A stretch of 64,000 nt of DNA. It comes from G965220825 sp965220825 (GTDB lineage Bacteria; Pseudomonadota; Alphaproteobacteria; UBA828). Where the stretch lies: positions 2,542,001 through 2,606,000 of the forward strand of contig OZ244839.1 of assembly GCA_965220825.1 (NCBI GenBank). Reading direction: 5' to 3'. Shown piece after piece: positions 50,770-59,475 of this stretch (the stretch's first letter is position 1; every line of letters begins with the position of its first letter). The position numbers and the translations under genes were made by a program. The notes under the pieces are model-generated. The model was given only the letters and a program-made list of their open reading frames with translations. It did no database searches and was not told the DNA's origin.

Positions 50770-50905
50770 GTTCCATCTCCGCCCGGGCGGGCCGCCTGCC
50801 GCCCGCAGCCCAACACTACCGCGAATTCTGCCGCGAAAACATGGCCTTCGCCTCCTTCGCAGGCACGCGGGGCCGCTGCGACGGAAGCGGAGGGGGTTTC
50901 GGTGT

Positions 50906-51454
50906 ATGGTGCGCCCGGGCGGTCTCGGCGGAGTATGGACGGGCATGGCAGGGCGCGCGGGCGCGGTGTGTCTTCGATGGGCGGCGGCGGTCGGCGTGGG
51001 CGCGGCCCTCATCGCTGCCGCAGTGGCGCCGCTCGAGACGGGACGGGCCGCGGAGTTCCCTTATTTCCTTGCCTTGAAGTCCGACAAGGTGAACATGCGG
51101 GTGGGGCCGGGGCGGCGCTATCCCATCGACTGGGTCTATGGCCGTCGCGGCCTGCCGTTGCTGGTCACCGCATCTTTCGAGCAGTGGCGCCGGGTCGAGG
51201 ACCATGAGGGCGCCATGGGCTGGGTGCACCAGTCGCTGCTCGTTGCGCGGCACAAGGTGCTGGTGGTAGGGGAGACCCGGGCGATCCGGTCACGGCCCGC
51301 AGCGGAGGCTCCGGCGGTGCTGAGGGCTGAGGCGGGCGTCCTGGCGGAACTCGGGGGCGGCTGCGAGACTCTCTGGTGCCCGGTAGCGCTTGCGGGCGAG
51401 ACGGGATGGATCCGGCGCGACGCGCTTTGGGGCGTGGATCCGCCGCAGCGCTGA
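50906..51454 (+). CDS. Secreted bacterial SH3-domain protein
   Basis: A 182-residue exported protein. ATG 50906 follows a GGAGGGG ribosome site and gives a long signal region (GAVCLRWAAAVGVGAALIAAAVAP, cleavage near GRAAEFP). The mature part is two SH3b-like units: LKSDKVNMRVGPGRRYPIDWVYGRRGLPLLVTASFEQWRRVEDHEGAMGWVHQSLL and a second with TRAIRSRPAAEAPAVLRAEAGV and WCPVALAGETGWIRRDALWGV. The family (SH3b, formerly DUF1058) may bind peptidoglycan peptides. A later ATG at 50945 is possible. Confidence 0.88.
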   Translation: MVRPGGLGGVWTGMAGRAGAVCLRWAAAVGVGAALIAAAVAPLETGRAAEFPYFLALKSDKVNMRVGPGRRYPIDWVYGRRGLPLLVTASFEQWRRVEDHEGAMGWVHQSLLVARHKVLVVGETRAIRSRPAAEAPAVLRAEAGVLAELGGGCETLWCPVALAGETGWIRRDALWGVDPPQR

Positions 51455-51461
51455 GCCGCCG

Positions 51462-52253
51462 TCAGCCGGCCGCCGTCATGGCGCGGCACGCCATGACGCC
51501 CACCAGGTGGGCGCGATATTCCGCGCTCGCGTGAATGTCCGCATTGAGCCCGTCGGGCGAGAGCGGCGGCAGCGCCGCATCCGGGTCCAGCCGGCCGCCC
51601 AGGCTCTCCTCCATGGCGGCGGCGCGGAAGACGCAGGGCCCCGCGCCCGTCACGGCGATGCGGACGCCGGCATCCGTCTCCGCCGCCAGGACGCCCACGA
51701 TGGCGTAGCGCGACGCCGGGTTGGAGAATTTCGCATATCCCGCCTTCCGTGGCCGGGGGAAGCGAACGGAAACGACGATCTCGCCCTCTTCCAGCGCGGT
51801 CTCGAACAGGCCGGTGAAGAACGCGTCCGCCGCGATCCTGCGCCGGTCGGTGACGACCGAGGCGCCGAGCCCGACCAGAGCGGCCGGATAGTCGGCCGCC
51901 GGATCGTTGTTGGCGATGGAGCCGCCGATGGTGCCCTTGTTGCGCACCTGGGGGTCGCCGATCATGCCCGCGAGGGCCGCAAGCGCCGGGATCGCGGAAC
52001 CCACGTCCGCGGACGCCGCGACCGCGCAATGGGGTGTCAGGGCGCCGATCTCCACCTGCCTGTCGTCCACGACGATGCGCTTCAACGCGTCGAGCCCCGC
52101 CAGGTCGATCAGGTCCGAAGGGCTCGCGAGGCGCTGCTTCATGGTGGGGAGCAAGGTGTGCCCGCCGGCAAGATAGGCGCCGTCCTCGGCCGCCTGGAAC
52201 GCGGCGGCAGCGTCCTCCAACGATGTCGCGCGACGATAGTTGAATTCATGCAT
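51462..52253 (-). CDS. FAD-binding (medium) subunit of a molybdenum hydroxylase, CoxM-like
   Basis: Carries electrons from Fe-S centres to acceptors through FAD in xanthine-oxidase-type hydroxylases. The 263-residue protein has the FAD motifs AYLAGGHTLLPTMK and AGMIGDPQVRNKGTIGGSIANNDPAADYPAAL, characteristic of CoxM. The C-terminal domain is complete. There is no large molybdopterin subunit or 2Fe-2S subunit beside it; an Fe-S subunit gene lies far away at the right edge. It sits just downstream of tupBCA on the same strand, whose importer may also carry molybdate. Confidence 0.9.
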   Translation of the reverse strand: MHEFNYRRATSLEDAAAAFQAAEDGAYLAGGHTLLPTMKQRLASPSDLIDLAGLDALKRIVVDDRQVEIGALTPHCAVAASADVGSAIPALAALAGMIGDPQVRNKGTIGGSIANNDPAADYPAALVGLGASVVTDRRRIAADAFFTGLFETALEEGEIVVSVRFPRPRKAGYAKFSNPASRYAIVGVLAAETDAGVRIAVTGAGPCVFRAAAMEESLGGRLDPDAALPPLSPDGLNADIHASAEYRAHLVGVMACRAMTAAG

Positions 52254-52339
52254 GACGGGGCCCCCTCACCGCCGCCGAGACTATGGCGTTCCCGGCGACA
52301 TTACCAGCGTCGTCGGGCGGTGCGCGTCCCCCGTGGGTG

Positions 52340-53197
52340 TCAATGCGCCGGGTCGTTGCCGGGTCGAGGGCGGGCATTGGGGATGAAGAGCCGTTCGCCG
52401 TCGATCGTAAGGGTGCCGATGGCGGACTGGCCCCGGGGCGAGAGCAGCCAGTCGACGAAGCGCCGGGCCAGCACCGTCTTGACGTGGGGGTGTTTCTCCG
52501 CGTTCACCACGGCAACGCCATACTGGTTGTGGAGCCGCGAATCGCCTTCCACGAGCAGCAGGAGGTCGAGCCGCCGGCGCTGTTTCAGCCATGTGCCGCG
52601 GTCGGTGAGCGTATAGGCCTGCATAGTGGACGCGGTGTTGAGGGTCGCGCCCATGCCTTGCCCGGCCTCCCGGTACCAGCTGCCGGAAGCGTCGTCGACG
52701 GCAAGGCCCGCGCCTTTCCACAGAGCGCGCTCGCGCTTGTGCGTGCCGCTGTCGTCGCCGCGGGAGAGGAAGACCGCCTCGGCCTCCGCGATTCGGCGGA
52801 AGGCGGCTGTGGCGTCCGCCATGCCGGCGATGGCGGCGGGGTCGCCGGGCGGGCCGACGATCACGAAGTCGTTATACATCACGTCGAAGCGCTTGACGCC
52901 GTAGCCCTCGGCGACAAAGGCTTCCTCCGATGTCTTGTGATGGACCAGCAGGACATCGGCGTCGCCGTTGCGGGCGATGCGGATGGCCTGGCCGGTGCCC
53001 AGGGCGACGACGCGCCCCTCGATCCCGGTCTCTTCGTGGAAGAGCGGCAGGATATGGTCGAAGAGGCCCGCATTCTGGGTGGAGGTGGTGGAAGCGATGA
53101 CGAAGAACTCGCCCGCGGCCAGCGGCGGCGCGGCAAAAGCAAGAGATGCGAGCGCGAGGATCGTTCCGGCCATGCGCCGGGCGATGTGGGTCTGCAC
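52340..53197 (-). CDS. tupA: Tungstate-binding protein TupA
   Basis: Periplasmic tungstate (or molybdate) receptor of an ABC importer, 285 residues. The GTG start at 53197 is chosen for an AGGAGG 10 bases upstream; ATG 53173 is an alternative. The signal peptide covers GTILALASLAFAAPPLAAGEFF, and the family signature is VIASTTSTQNAGLFDHILPLFHEETG. HHKTSEEAFVAEGYG, VIVGPPGDPAAI and SRGDDSGTHKRERALW fit TupA rather than ModA. It follows tupC on the same strand, and coxM-like follows after about 86 bases. Confidence 0.94.
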   Translation of the reverse strand: MQTHIARRMAGTILALASLAFAAPPLAAGEFFVIASTTSTQNAGLFDHILPLFHEETGIEGRVVALGTGQAIRIARNGDADVLLVHHKTSEEAFVAEGYGVKRFDVMYNDFVIVGPPGDPAAIAGMADATAAFRRIAEAEAVFLSRGDDSGTHKRERALWKGAGLAVDDASGSWYREAGQGMGATLNTASTMQAYTLTDRGTWLKQRRRLDLLLLVEGDSRLHNQYGVAVVNAEKHPHVKTVLARRFVDWLLSPRGQSAIGTLTIDGERLFIPNARPRPGNDPAH

Positions 53198-53211
53198 GGG
53201 CCTTGCGCCTC

Positions 53212-53964
53212 CTACCGCGGCGTGAGCTCGCGGCGCTCCCACCAAAGCAGTTCGCCCCGCAGAAAGGCCCGCGCCTGTTCGTTCTCCGGCCCGGCGAAGA
53301 AGGCGTCGGCCGCCGAATATTCCAGAAGATACCCCCGATGCATGAACATCACCTCGTCGGCAAGCCGGCGCGCCTGGCCGAGATCGTGGGTTGCCATGAA
53401 AATCTTGGTGCCGGTGGCCGCCATGGCGACGATGACCTCCTCTATCACGTGGGTCGCCGCAGGGTCGAGATTGGCGGTGGGCTCGTCGAGAAAAAGCACC
53501 TGGGGCCTGAGCGCCCAGGAGCGCGCGAGTGCGAGCCGCTGCTGCTCCCCGAACGAAAGCACCCGCGCCGGCGCCCGCGCGAATGCGCCGAGCCCGGTGC
53601 GTTCCAGGGCTTCGGCGATTCGCCGCTTCCGGGCGGCGCGGGAGATGTTGCGGAGCGAGAGCGCGAAGTCGATGTTGGCGGCGACGGAGCGGCGCAGCAG
53701 CACGGGCCTCTGCATCACCATGGCCTGGAAGTGCAGCAGGTTGCGTCCGGCGCCGCCGCGCCAGACGATCTCCCCCGCAGTCGGTGCGATCAGCCCGTGG
53801 CAAAGCCTGAGAAGCAGGCTCTTGCCCGCGCCGTTGGGCCCGAGAAGGATCGTGCGCGGCCCCGCCTCGAGCCGCGCGGAGACCGCCTTGATCAGGCGGT
53901 GCCGGCCGCTGTCGTAGCAGACGCCGCGAAGCTCCAGCGGCAGGATCGCCGGGTTGTCGTTCAT
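53212..53964 (-). CDS. tupC: Tungstate ABC transporter ATP-binding protein TupC
   Basis: Energises tungstate import, 250 residues. Walker A is LLGPNGAGKSLLLRLCHG, the signature is LSFGEQQRLALARSWAL (LSFGE instead of the usual LSGGE), Walker B VLFLDEPTANLD and the switch MATHDLGQARRLAD. Its start overlaps the end of tupB by 4 bases. The stop TAG merges with the ribosome site of tupA. Confidence 0.92.
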   Translation of the reverse strand: MNDNPAILPLELRGVCYDSGRHRLIKAVSARLEAGPRTILLGPNGAGKSLLLRLCHGLIAPTAGEIVWRGGAGRNLLHFQAMVMQRPVLLRRSVAANIDFALSLRNISRAARKRRIAEALERTGLGAFARAPARVLSFGEQQRLALARSWALRPQVLFLDEPTANLDPAATHVIEEVIVAMAATGTKIFMATHDLGQARRLADEVMFMHRGYLLEYSAADAFFAGPENEQARAFLRGELLWWERRELTPR

Positions 53965-54668
53965 CGCGAGTCTCCGAGAGCCGACGCACGGCGCAGCAGC
54001 ACGACCAGGGCGTTCACCGCGATCGACAGCGCGACCAGGATGATGCCGAGGCCGAGCGCCAGCGCCAGATCCCCCCTGGAGACCTCGAGCGCGATGGCGG
54101 TGGTCATCACCCGCGTGACATGGTCGATATTGCCGCCCACGATCATCACCGCGCCGACCTCGGCGACGGCCCGTCCGAACCCCGCCAGCACGGCGGTGAG
54201 CAGGCTGTAGCGCCCGTCCCAGAGAAGCGCCGTCAGCGCACGGCGGGGCGGCGTGCCGAGGGAGCGGAGCTGCTCCTCATATTCGCGCCAGAGATCCTCG
54301 ATCACCTGGCGGGCGAGTGCGGCGATAATGGGCGTCACCAGGATCACCTGGGCGATCACCATGGCGGTCGGCGTGAAGAGCAGCCCGAGCACGCCGAAGG
54401 GCCCCGCCCGGGAGAGCAGCAGATAGACGATAAGCCCCACGACCACCGGGGGAAGCCCCATGAGGGCGTTGAGCAGCACCGTCGCGGCGCCGCGCCCGGG
54501 AAAGCGGAAGAGCGCCACCGCCGCGCCCAGCGGCAGGCCGATCACGCTCGCCACGGCGACGGCGCCCACGCTCACCTGGAGCGACAGAAGCACGATCTCG
54601 CCGAGGTCCGGGTCGAGGCGGTAGACGAGGAGGAAGGCCGCGACGACGGCCTCGCCGATATCGGTCAC
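53961..54668 (-). CDS. tupB: Tungstate ABC transporter permease TupB
   Basis: Inner-membrane permease with about five or six helices, 235 residues. The coupling loop is VIEDLWREYEEQLRSLGTPPRRALTALLWDGRYSLLTAVLAGFGRAVAEVGAVMIVGGNIDHVTRVMTTAIALEVSRGD, which matches TupB-type proteins closely. The start is GTG at 54668. It is the first gene of the tupB-C-A order seen in other Proteobacteria. Confidence 0.93.
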   Translation of the reverse strand: MTDIGEAVVAAFLLVYRLDPDLGEIVLLSLQVSVGAVAVASVIGLPLGAAVALFRFPGRGAATVLLNALMGLPPVVVGLIVYLLLSRAGPFGVLGLLFTPTAMVIAQVILVTPIIAALARQVIEDLWREYEEQLRSLGTPPRRALTALLWDGRYSLLTAVLAGFGRAVAEVGAVMIVGGNIDHVTRVMTTAIALEVSRGDLALALGLGIILVALSIAVNALVVLLRRASALGDSR

Positions 54669-54761
54669 GGCCCCCGCCGGTGCAGCAAGACGAAACGCGC
54701 GCGGGCGAGGTGCGGCGCCACCCGGCCGACGATGGCTTGAAGCGGGATGGGCATGGGGGCT

Positions 54762-55019
54762 CTACCCGCCGCCCCGCTGAAAGGCCCGCTCCAGCATGGC
54801 GAGGTGGCGTTCCGGCGCCTGGAATCCGCTATAGGCGAAGCGTACATGGGTTACAGGAAGGGTGAGCCCGGCGATTCGGCGCTCGGTCTCGGGCGAGAGC
54901 GTGATCTCCAGCCGGCCGGCGCCCTCCCGCAGCGTGATCCTGCCGTCTTCCACCGCGAGCGGCTTGCCGCCGAGTGCGCGCGTGAGCGTACGCAGAAATT
55001 CCCGGTGTCCGATCGCCAT
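54762..55019 (-). CDS. Small uncharacterised protein downstream of aapP
   Basis: An 85-residue ORF from ATG 55019, 28 bases after aapP on the same strand. It reads MAIGHREFLRTLTRALGGKPLAVEDGRITLREGAGRLEITLSPETERRIAGLTLPVTHVRFAYSGF, with a strongly patterned strand-rich core and a QRGGG C-terminus that I recall from similar small alphaproteobacterial proteins. A GTG about 18 bases upstream is an alternative start. Function is unknown; the link to the amino-acid importer is positional only. Confidence 0.55.
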   Translation of the reverse strand: MAIGHREFLRTLTRALGGKPLAVEDGRITLREGAGRLEITLSPETERRIAGLTLPVTHVRFAYSGFQAPERHLAMLERAFQRGGG

Positions 55020-55047
55020 TTCCTTGTCGACGACCACCGACGCGTGC

Positions 55048-55821
55048 CTAGAGAATCTGGTCGAGGAAGAGCTTCGTGCGGTCGGACTGCGGATTGTTGA
55101 AGAACTCCTCGGGCGTGTTCTGCTCGACGATCTGGCCCGCATCCATGAAGATCACCCGGTTCGCCACCTGGGAGGCGAAGCCCATCTCGTGCGTGACCAC
55201 GAGCATGGTCATGCCGCTCTCGGCCAGCTCGACCATCACGTCGAGGACCTCCTTGATCATTTCGGGGTCGAGCGCCGAGGTGGGTTCGTCGAACAGCATG
55301 ATGTTGGGCTGCATGCAGAGCGCACGGGCGATCGCCACCCTCTGCTGCTGGCCTCCCGAAAGCTGGCCGGGATATTTGCTTGCCTGCTCCGGTATCTTGA
55401 CCCGCTCCAGATATTCCATGGCGATCTTCTGGGCTTCGGCCTTGGGCAGCTTGCGCACCCAGATGGGCGCGAGGGTGCAGTTGTCCAGCACCGTGAGATG
55501 GGGGAAGAGGTTGAACTGCTGGAACACCATGCCGACTTCCCGGCGGATGGCGTCGATGTTCTTCAGATTGTGGGTAAGCTCGGTGCCGTCCACCACGACC
55601 GTGCCGGACTGGTGGTCCTCGAGACGGTTGATGCAGCGGATCAGCGTCGACTTGCCGGAGCCCGACGGCCCGCAGATCACGATGCGCTCCTGGCGCTCCA
55701 CCGTAAGGTCGATGTCCCGCAGCACGTGGAACTGGCCGAACCACTTGTTGAGGCCCGTGATCTCGATGATCGGGCCGTTGTCACCCGTGGAGTCCGTCTG
55801 CACCGTCCCGGCCGCCGCCAT
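55048..55821 (-). CDS. aapP: Polar amino-acid ABC transporter ATP-binding protein
   Basis: ATPase of the AapJQMP general L-amino-acid importer, 257 residues. Walker A CGPSGSGKSTLIRCINRLE, signature LSGGQQQRVAIARALCM, Walker B IMLFDEPTSALDPEM, and the switch VVTHEMGFASQVANRV. The last segment NPQSDRTKLFLDQIL is typical of the amino-acid importer group. It follows aapM after 12 bases. Confidence 0.96.
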   Translation of the reverse strand: MAAAGTVQTDSTGDNGPIIEITGLNKWFGQFHVLRDIDLTVERQERIVICGPSGSGKSTLIRCINRLEDHQSGTVVVDGTELTHNLKNIDAIRREVGMVFQQFNLFPHLTVLDNCTLAPIWVRKLPKAEAQKIAMEYLERVKIPEQASKYPGQLSGGQQQRVAIARALCMQPNIMLFDEPTSALDPEMIKEVLDVMVELAESGMTMLVVTHEMGFASQVANRVIFMDAGQIVEQNTPEEFFNNPQSDRTKLFLDQIL

Positions 55822-55833
55822 GATGCCGTCTCC

Positions 55834-56946
55834 CTAGCGTCGCGTGGTGTCCAGGCGCTTCTCCAGATTCATGGAGTAGCGCGACATGCCGAAGCAGATA
55901 ACGAAGAAGAAGAGCGCCGTCAGCAGGAATGTTTCGTGATCGACCTTGCCGATCCACTCCGGGTTGGTCTGCAGAAGCCGTGCCTGGCCCAGAATGTCGA
56001 AGAGGCCGATGATGATCACCAGCGTCGTGTCCTTGAAGAGGCCGATGAACGTGTTGACGATCCCCGGAATGGAGATTTTCAGCGCCTGGGGCAGGACCAC
56101 GAGCCGCATGGTCTGCCAGTAGCTCAAGCCCATGGCCTGGGCGGCCTCGGTCTGACCCTGCGGGATCGCCTGGAGGCCGCCCCTGATCACTTCCGCCATA
56201 TAGGCGGAAGCGAACAGCGTGATCATGATCATCACGCGCATGAGCTGGTCCAGCGAAACCTCCGGCGGCAGGAAAAGCTGCAGGATGACGATGGCGACGA
56301 AAAGCAGCGTGATGAGCGGCACGCCGCGGATGAACTCGATGAAGCCGACCGAGAGAATACGGATCGCCGGCAGGCGCGAGCGCCGGCCCAGCGCCAGCAG
56401 AACGCCGATGGGAAGCGAAAGGACGATGCCGGTGAGCCCCGCCACCAGGTTCAGCATGAAGCCGCCGAACTTGTCCGTGGTCACGCCTTCGAGGCCGAGG
56501 CCGCCCACCAGGAGGATGGCGGCGATCACCGGATAGGCCACCGAAAACCAGCGTCCGTACCGTGCGAAGGGGAGCTTGTTGAACAGCAGATAGGCGATCG
56601 CCGGCACCAGCAGAATGACCGCGACATTGACGCGCCAATATTCGTCCGACGGGTAGAAGCCGTAGAGGAACTGGTCGATGCGCTGGTCGAGCCATGCCCA
56701 GCACGCGCCCTCGGCTGTGCATTCCTTGCCGGTGGAGCCGGTGAAGTCCGCGTCGAGCAGGGCCCAGTCGACAAGCCCCGGTACGATGAGCCACAGCATG
56801 CCCGCGACGAGCAGCGTGAGGACGGCGCTGAGCGGGCTCGAGAAGAGGTTCGTGCGCAGCCAGCCCAAGGGGCCGACGCTCGCGATCGGTGGCGGCCGCT
56901 CCGGCAGCATCTCGGCCTGGGTGCGGTAGAAGGACCGGTCCGTCAT
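55834..56946 (-). CDS. aapM: General L-amino-acid ABC transporter permease AapM-like
   Basis: Inner-membrane permease, 370 residues, with a long N-terminal region before the conserved part. The HisM/GlnP-like core includes LLALGRRSRLPAIRILSVGFIEFIRGVPLITLLFVAIVILQLFLPPEVSLDQ and the coupling loop EVIRGGLQAIPQGQTEAAQAMGLSYWQTMRLVVLPQALKISIPGIVN. An extra helix at the N-terminus (LSAVLTLLVAGMLWLIVPGLVDWALL) and a CTAEGACWAW loop are Aap-specific. It starts 4 bases inside aapQ. Confidence 0.95.
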   Translation of the reverse strand: MTDRSFYRTQAEMLPERPPPIASVGPLGWLRTNLFSSPLSAVLTLLVAGMLWLIVPGLVDWALLDADFTGSTGKECTAEGACWAWLDQRIDQFLYGFYPSDEYWRVNVAVILLVPAIAYLLFNKLPFARYGRWFSVAYPVIAAILLVGGLGLEGVTTDKFGGFMLNLVAGLTGIVLSLPIGVLLALGRRSRLPAIRILSVGFIEFIRGVPLITLLFVAIVILQLFLPPEVSLDQLMRVMIMITLFASAYMAEVIRGGLQAIPQGQTEAAQAMGLSYWQTMRLVVLPQALKISIPGIVNTFIGLFKDTTLVIIIGLFDILGQARLLQTNPEWIGKVDHETFLLTALFFFVICFGMSRYSMNLEKRLDTTRR

Positions 56947-58136
56947 CTCTCCACCAGCGCGATACGCTTGTTGTACCAGTTCATGAACGCCGAGGTCAGC
57001 AGGCTCAGCACCAGATAGAACGCCATGTAGATGGAGATCACCTCGAGCGCCTGGCCCGATTGGTTCAGGATCGTATCGCCGATGGAGACCAGGTCCTGAT
57101 AGCCGATGGCGACGGCGAGGGAGGAGTTCTTGGTGAGGTTCAGATACTGGCTCGTCATCGGCGGGATGATGACGCGCAGGGCCTGCGGCAGGATGATCTT
57201 GCGCATGGTGAGGCCGGGCCGCAATCCGAGCGCGCCTGCGGCTTCCGTCTGTCCCTTGGAGACCGCAAGAATCCCGCCCCGAACCACTTCAGAAATAAAG
57301 GCCCCGGTATAGGTGGAGAGCGCCAGCCAGAGCGCCACAAGCTCGGGCGATACGTGGATGCCGCCCTGCAGGTTGAAGCGCTTCTGCTCCGGAATCTCGA
57401 AATCGAGCGGCTGGCCGAGGACGAAATAGACCGCGGCGGGAAGGCCCACGATCAGCCCCACGCCGCACCAGGTCACGGGGAAGGTCGCCCCCGTCGCCTC
57501 CTGTCGCGTCCTGGCCCAGCGGGAAAGGAGATAGGTGAGCGCGAGCCCTGCCGGAACCATCAGAAGCACGACCGTAAAGCCGTCTTCGAAGAGGGGCGCG
57601 GGCAGGCGCAAACCCCGGTTGTTGAGGAAGATCGAGTCGCCGATGGAGAAGCCGTCGCGCACCCGCGGCAGCGTCAGCATGATCATCCACCAGAAGATGA
57701 TCTGAAGCAGTATGGGCACGTTGCGGGTGAATTCCACATAGGCCGCGGCGCAACGGCTGATCAGAAAGTTGTTCGAGAGCCGCATGACGCCGGTGGCGAA
57801 GCCGATGAAGGTGGCCGCAACGATGCCGAGCGCCGCCACGAGAACGGTATTGGCACCCCCTATGAGGAAGGCGCGCCCATAGGTCGACGTGGATGAATAG
57901 TCGAAGAGTCTCTGGTTGATATCGAAGGATGCGGTGTCGAACAGGAAGCCGAAGCCCGACGCGAGGCCTGCGCGCTGAAGGTTCGCAATGGTGTTGGAGA
58001 CGATGAACGCGATGAAAAGTGCGACGCCCAGGATCAGGAGAAGCTGGAAGAGCACGCCGCGCGCGCGCTCGTCCGTCCACAGGCTGCCGAGGGTGACAGC
58101 GTTGCCGCCGGGTGGACGATGCGCCGTCCTGGCCAT
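56943..58136 (-). CDS. aapQ: General L-amino-acid ABC transporter permease AapQ-like
   Basis: Inner-membrane permease partner of AapM, 397 residues from ATG 58136; a TTG at 58172 would add 12 residues. Core segments are FLISRCAAAYVEFTRNVPILLQIIFWWMI, GGILAVSKGQTEAAGALGLRPGLTMRKIILPQALRVIIPPMTSQYLNLTKNSSLAVAIGYQDLV, typical of AapQ. About 100 bases separate it from aapJ. The two permeases overlap by 4 bases. Confidence 0.94.
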   Translation of the reverse strand: MARTAHRPPGGNAVTLGSLWTDERARGVLFQLLLILGVALFIAFIVSNTIANLQRAGLASGFGFLFDTASFDINQRLFDYSSTSTYGRAFLIGGANTVLVAALGIVAATFIGFATGVMRLSNNFLISRCAAAYVEFTRNVPILLQIIFWWMIMLTLPRVRDGFSIGDSIFLNNRGLRLPAPLFEDGFTVVLLMVPAGLALTYLLSRWARTRQEATGATFPVTWCGVGLIVGLPAAVYFVLGQPLDFEIPEQKRFNLQGGIHVSPELVALWLALSTYTGAFISEVVRGGILAVSKGQTEAAGALGLRPGLTMRKIILPQALRVIIPPMTSQYLNLTKNSSLAVAIGYQDLVSIGDTILNQSGQALEVISIYMAFYLVLSLLTSAFMNWYNKRIALVER

Positions 58137-58232
58137 GTCGGGCTCTGCGGGAAGCGAGCCGTTACCCGACAAATTGCGAGGACGCCGCGGCCGGGCGCAG
58201 CGCGCGCCGGCCGCGGTGTCCAGACGCTACGA

Positions 58233-59261
58233 TCAGCGGATCGGAGGCGAGTAGAGGATGCCGCCGTCCTTGTAGAGGGCGTTAAGCCCGCGCGCGAGCC
58301 CGAGCGGCGTGTCGGGGCCGACATACCGGTCGAAAATCTCGGCGTAGTTGCCTTCCGCCGCGATGGCCCGGACGGCCCAGTCCTTGTCGAGACCGAGCAT
58401 CTCGCCCATGGAGCCTTCGTTGCCGAGCATCCGGTTGACCTCCGGGTTGTCGGTGCCGTTGGCCATTTCGGCGACGTTGGCCTGGGTCACGCCATATTCC
58501 TCGGCGGTGATGAGCGCGTTCAGCACCCAGCGCGCCACGTCGGCCCACTCATCGTCACCCTGGCGCACCAGCGGCCCCAGCGGCTCCTTGGAGATGATCT
58601 CGGGGAACACCATGTGCGCATCCGGATCGTCGAAGGTCGCCTTGGTGGCGGCGAGGCCGGAGGCGTCCGTCGTATACACGTCGCAACGCTCTTCCTCGTA
58701 GGCCGCGCGGGCCTCGGCGTTGGTTTCGATGGGCACCGGCTCGTAGCTGATATTGTTGACGCGGAAGAAGTCCGCGAGGTTGAGCTCGGTGGTGGTGCCG
58801 GTCTGGATGCAGATCGATGCACCGTCGAGTTCCGTGGCGCTCGACACACCGAGCGCGGTGCGGCCGATAAAGCCCTGGCCGTCATAGTAGTTCACGCCAA
58901 TGAACGTAAAGCCGAGATCGACATCGCGCGAAAGCGTCCAGGTGGTGTTGCGCGAAAGGACATCGATCTCACCCGATGTGAGCGCGGGGAACCGGGTCTT
59001 CCCCGTGAGGTTCACATATTTGACCTTGCTCGCATCGCCGAGGACGGCGGCGGCCAGCGCCTTGCAGTAGGCTGCGTCGAAGCCCGTCCAGTTGCCCTCG
59101 TCATCGGTGAACGCGAAGCCCGCGAGTCCGGTGTTGATCCCGCATTTGAGCTCGCCCGCGTTCTTCACGTCGTCGAGAGTCCCCGCCTGGCTTGGCGTCG
59201 TCGCCACCAATGCGAGGATGCCGGCGGCCGCGAGGGCGCCGACCATCTTGCTGAATTGCAT
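58233..59261 (-). CDS. aapJ: General L-amino-acid-binding protein AapJ
   Basis: Periplasmic receptor with broad L-amino-acid range, 342 residues. Signal peptide MQFSKMVGALAAAGILALVATTPSQA, then GTLDDVKNAGELKCGINTGLAGFAFTDDEGNWTGFDAAYCKALAAAVLGD. The SBP-3 motif region is SGEIDVLSRNTTWTLSRD, and the C-terminus LARGLNALYKDGGILYSPPIR is diagnostic for AapJ. A strong AGGAGG sits before the ATG. It heads the aapJ-Q-M-P operon. Confidence 0.97.
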   Translation of the reverse strand: MQFSKMVGALAAAGILALVATTPSQAGTLDDVKNAGELKCGINTGLAGFAFTDDEGNWTGFDAAYCKALAAAVLGDASKVKYVNLTGKTRFPALTSGEIDVLSRNTTWTLSRDVDLGFTFIGVNYYDGQGFIGRTALGVSSATELDGASICIQTGTTTELNLADFFRVNNISYEPVPIETNAEARAAYEEERCDVYTTDASGLAATKATFDDPDAHMVFPEIISKEPLGPLVRQGDDEWADVARWVLNALITAEEYGVTQANVAEMANGTDNPEVNRMLGNEGSMGEMLGLDKDWAVRAIAAEGNYAEIFDRYVGPDTPLGLARGLNALYKDGGILYSPPIR

Positions 59262-59341
59262 TCTGTCCTCCTAATGGATTTCCGGTAGACCGCAACGATG
59301 GCCGCAAGAGTGCCGATTCTCGAATGGCCTGTCCAGGGTAT

Positions 59342-59373
59342 GTCGCGATTCGCGACCCGTAAGACGCGGGTCG
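59342..59373. promoter_or_regulatory. Palindromes upstream of aapJ
   Basis: GTCGCGATTCGCGAC (59342-59356) is a perfect 7-bp dyad about 80 bases before aapJ; partly overlapping, CGACCCG (59353-59359) pairs with CGGGTCG (59367-59373). They could be an operator for aapJQMP or a weak terminator after the MoaD-like gene. No protein match is possible from sequence alone. The rest of 59262-59475 shows nothing else. Confidence 0.4.
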
Positions 59374-59475
59374 TGTCTTTGGCTGCCGGTGAAACGGGCG
59401 ATTCGGCCGGTGTTCGTCCTCCGGGGCGTGGCGGGGTCTGAAGGCGTCGGGTCCATCGGTCCCGGGGTCGCGCGA

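Noticed and set aside
54665..54754. A 29-codon ORF (MPIPLQAIVGRVAPHL...) overlapping the tupB start
   Set aside because: It could be a leader peptide, but there is no clear ribosome site or conserved feature, so it was not annotated.
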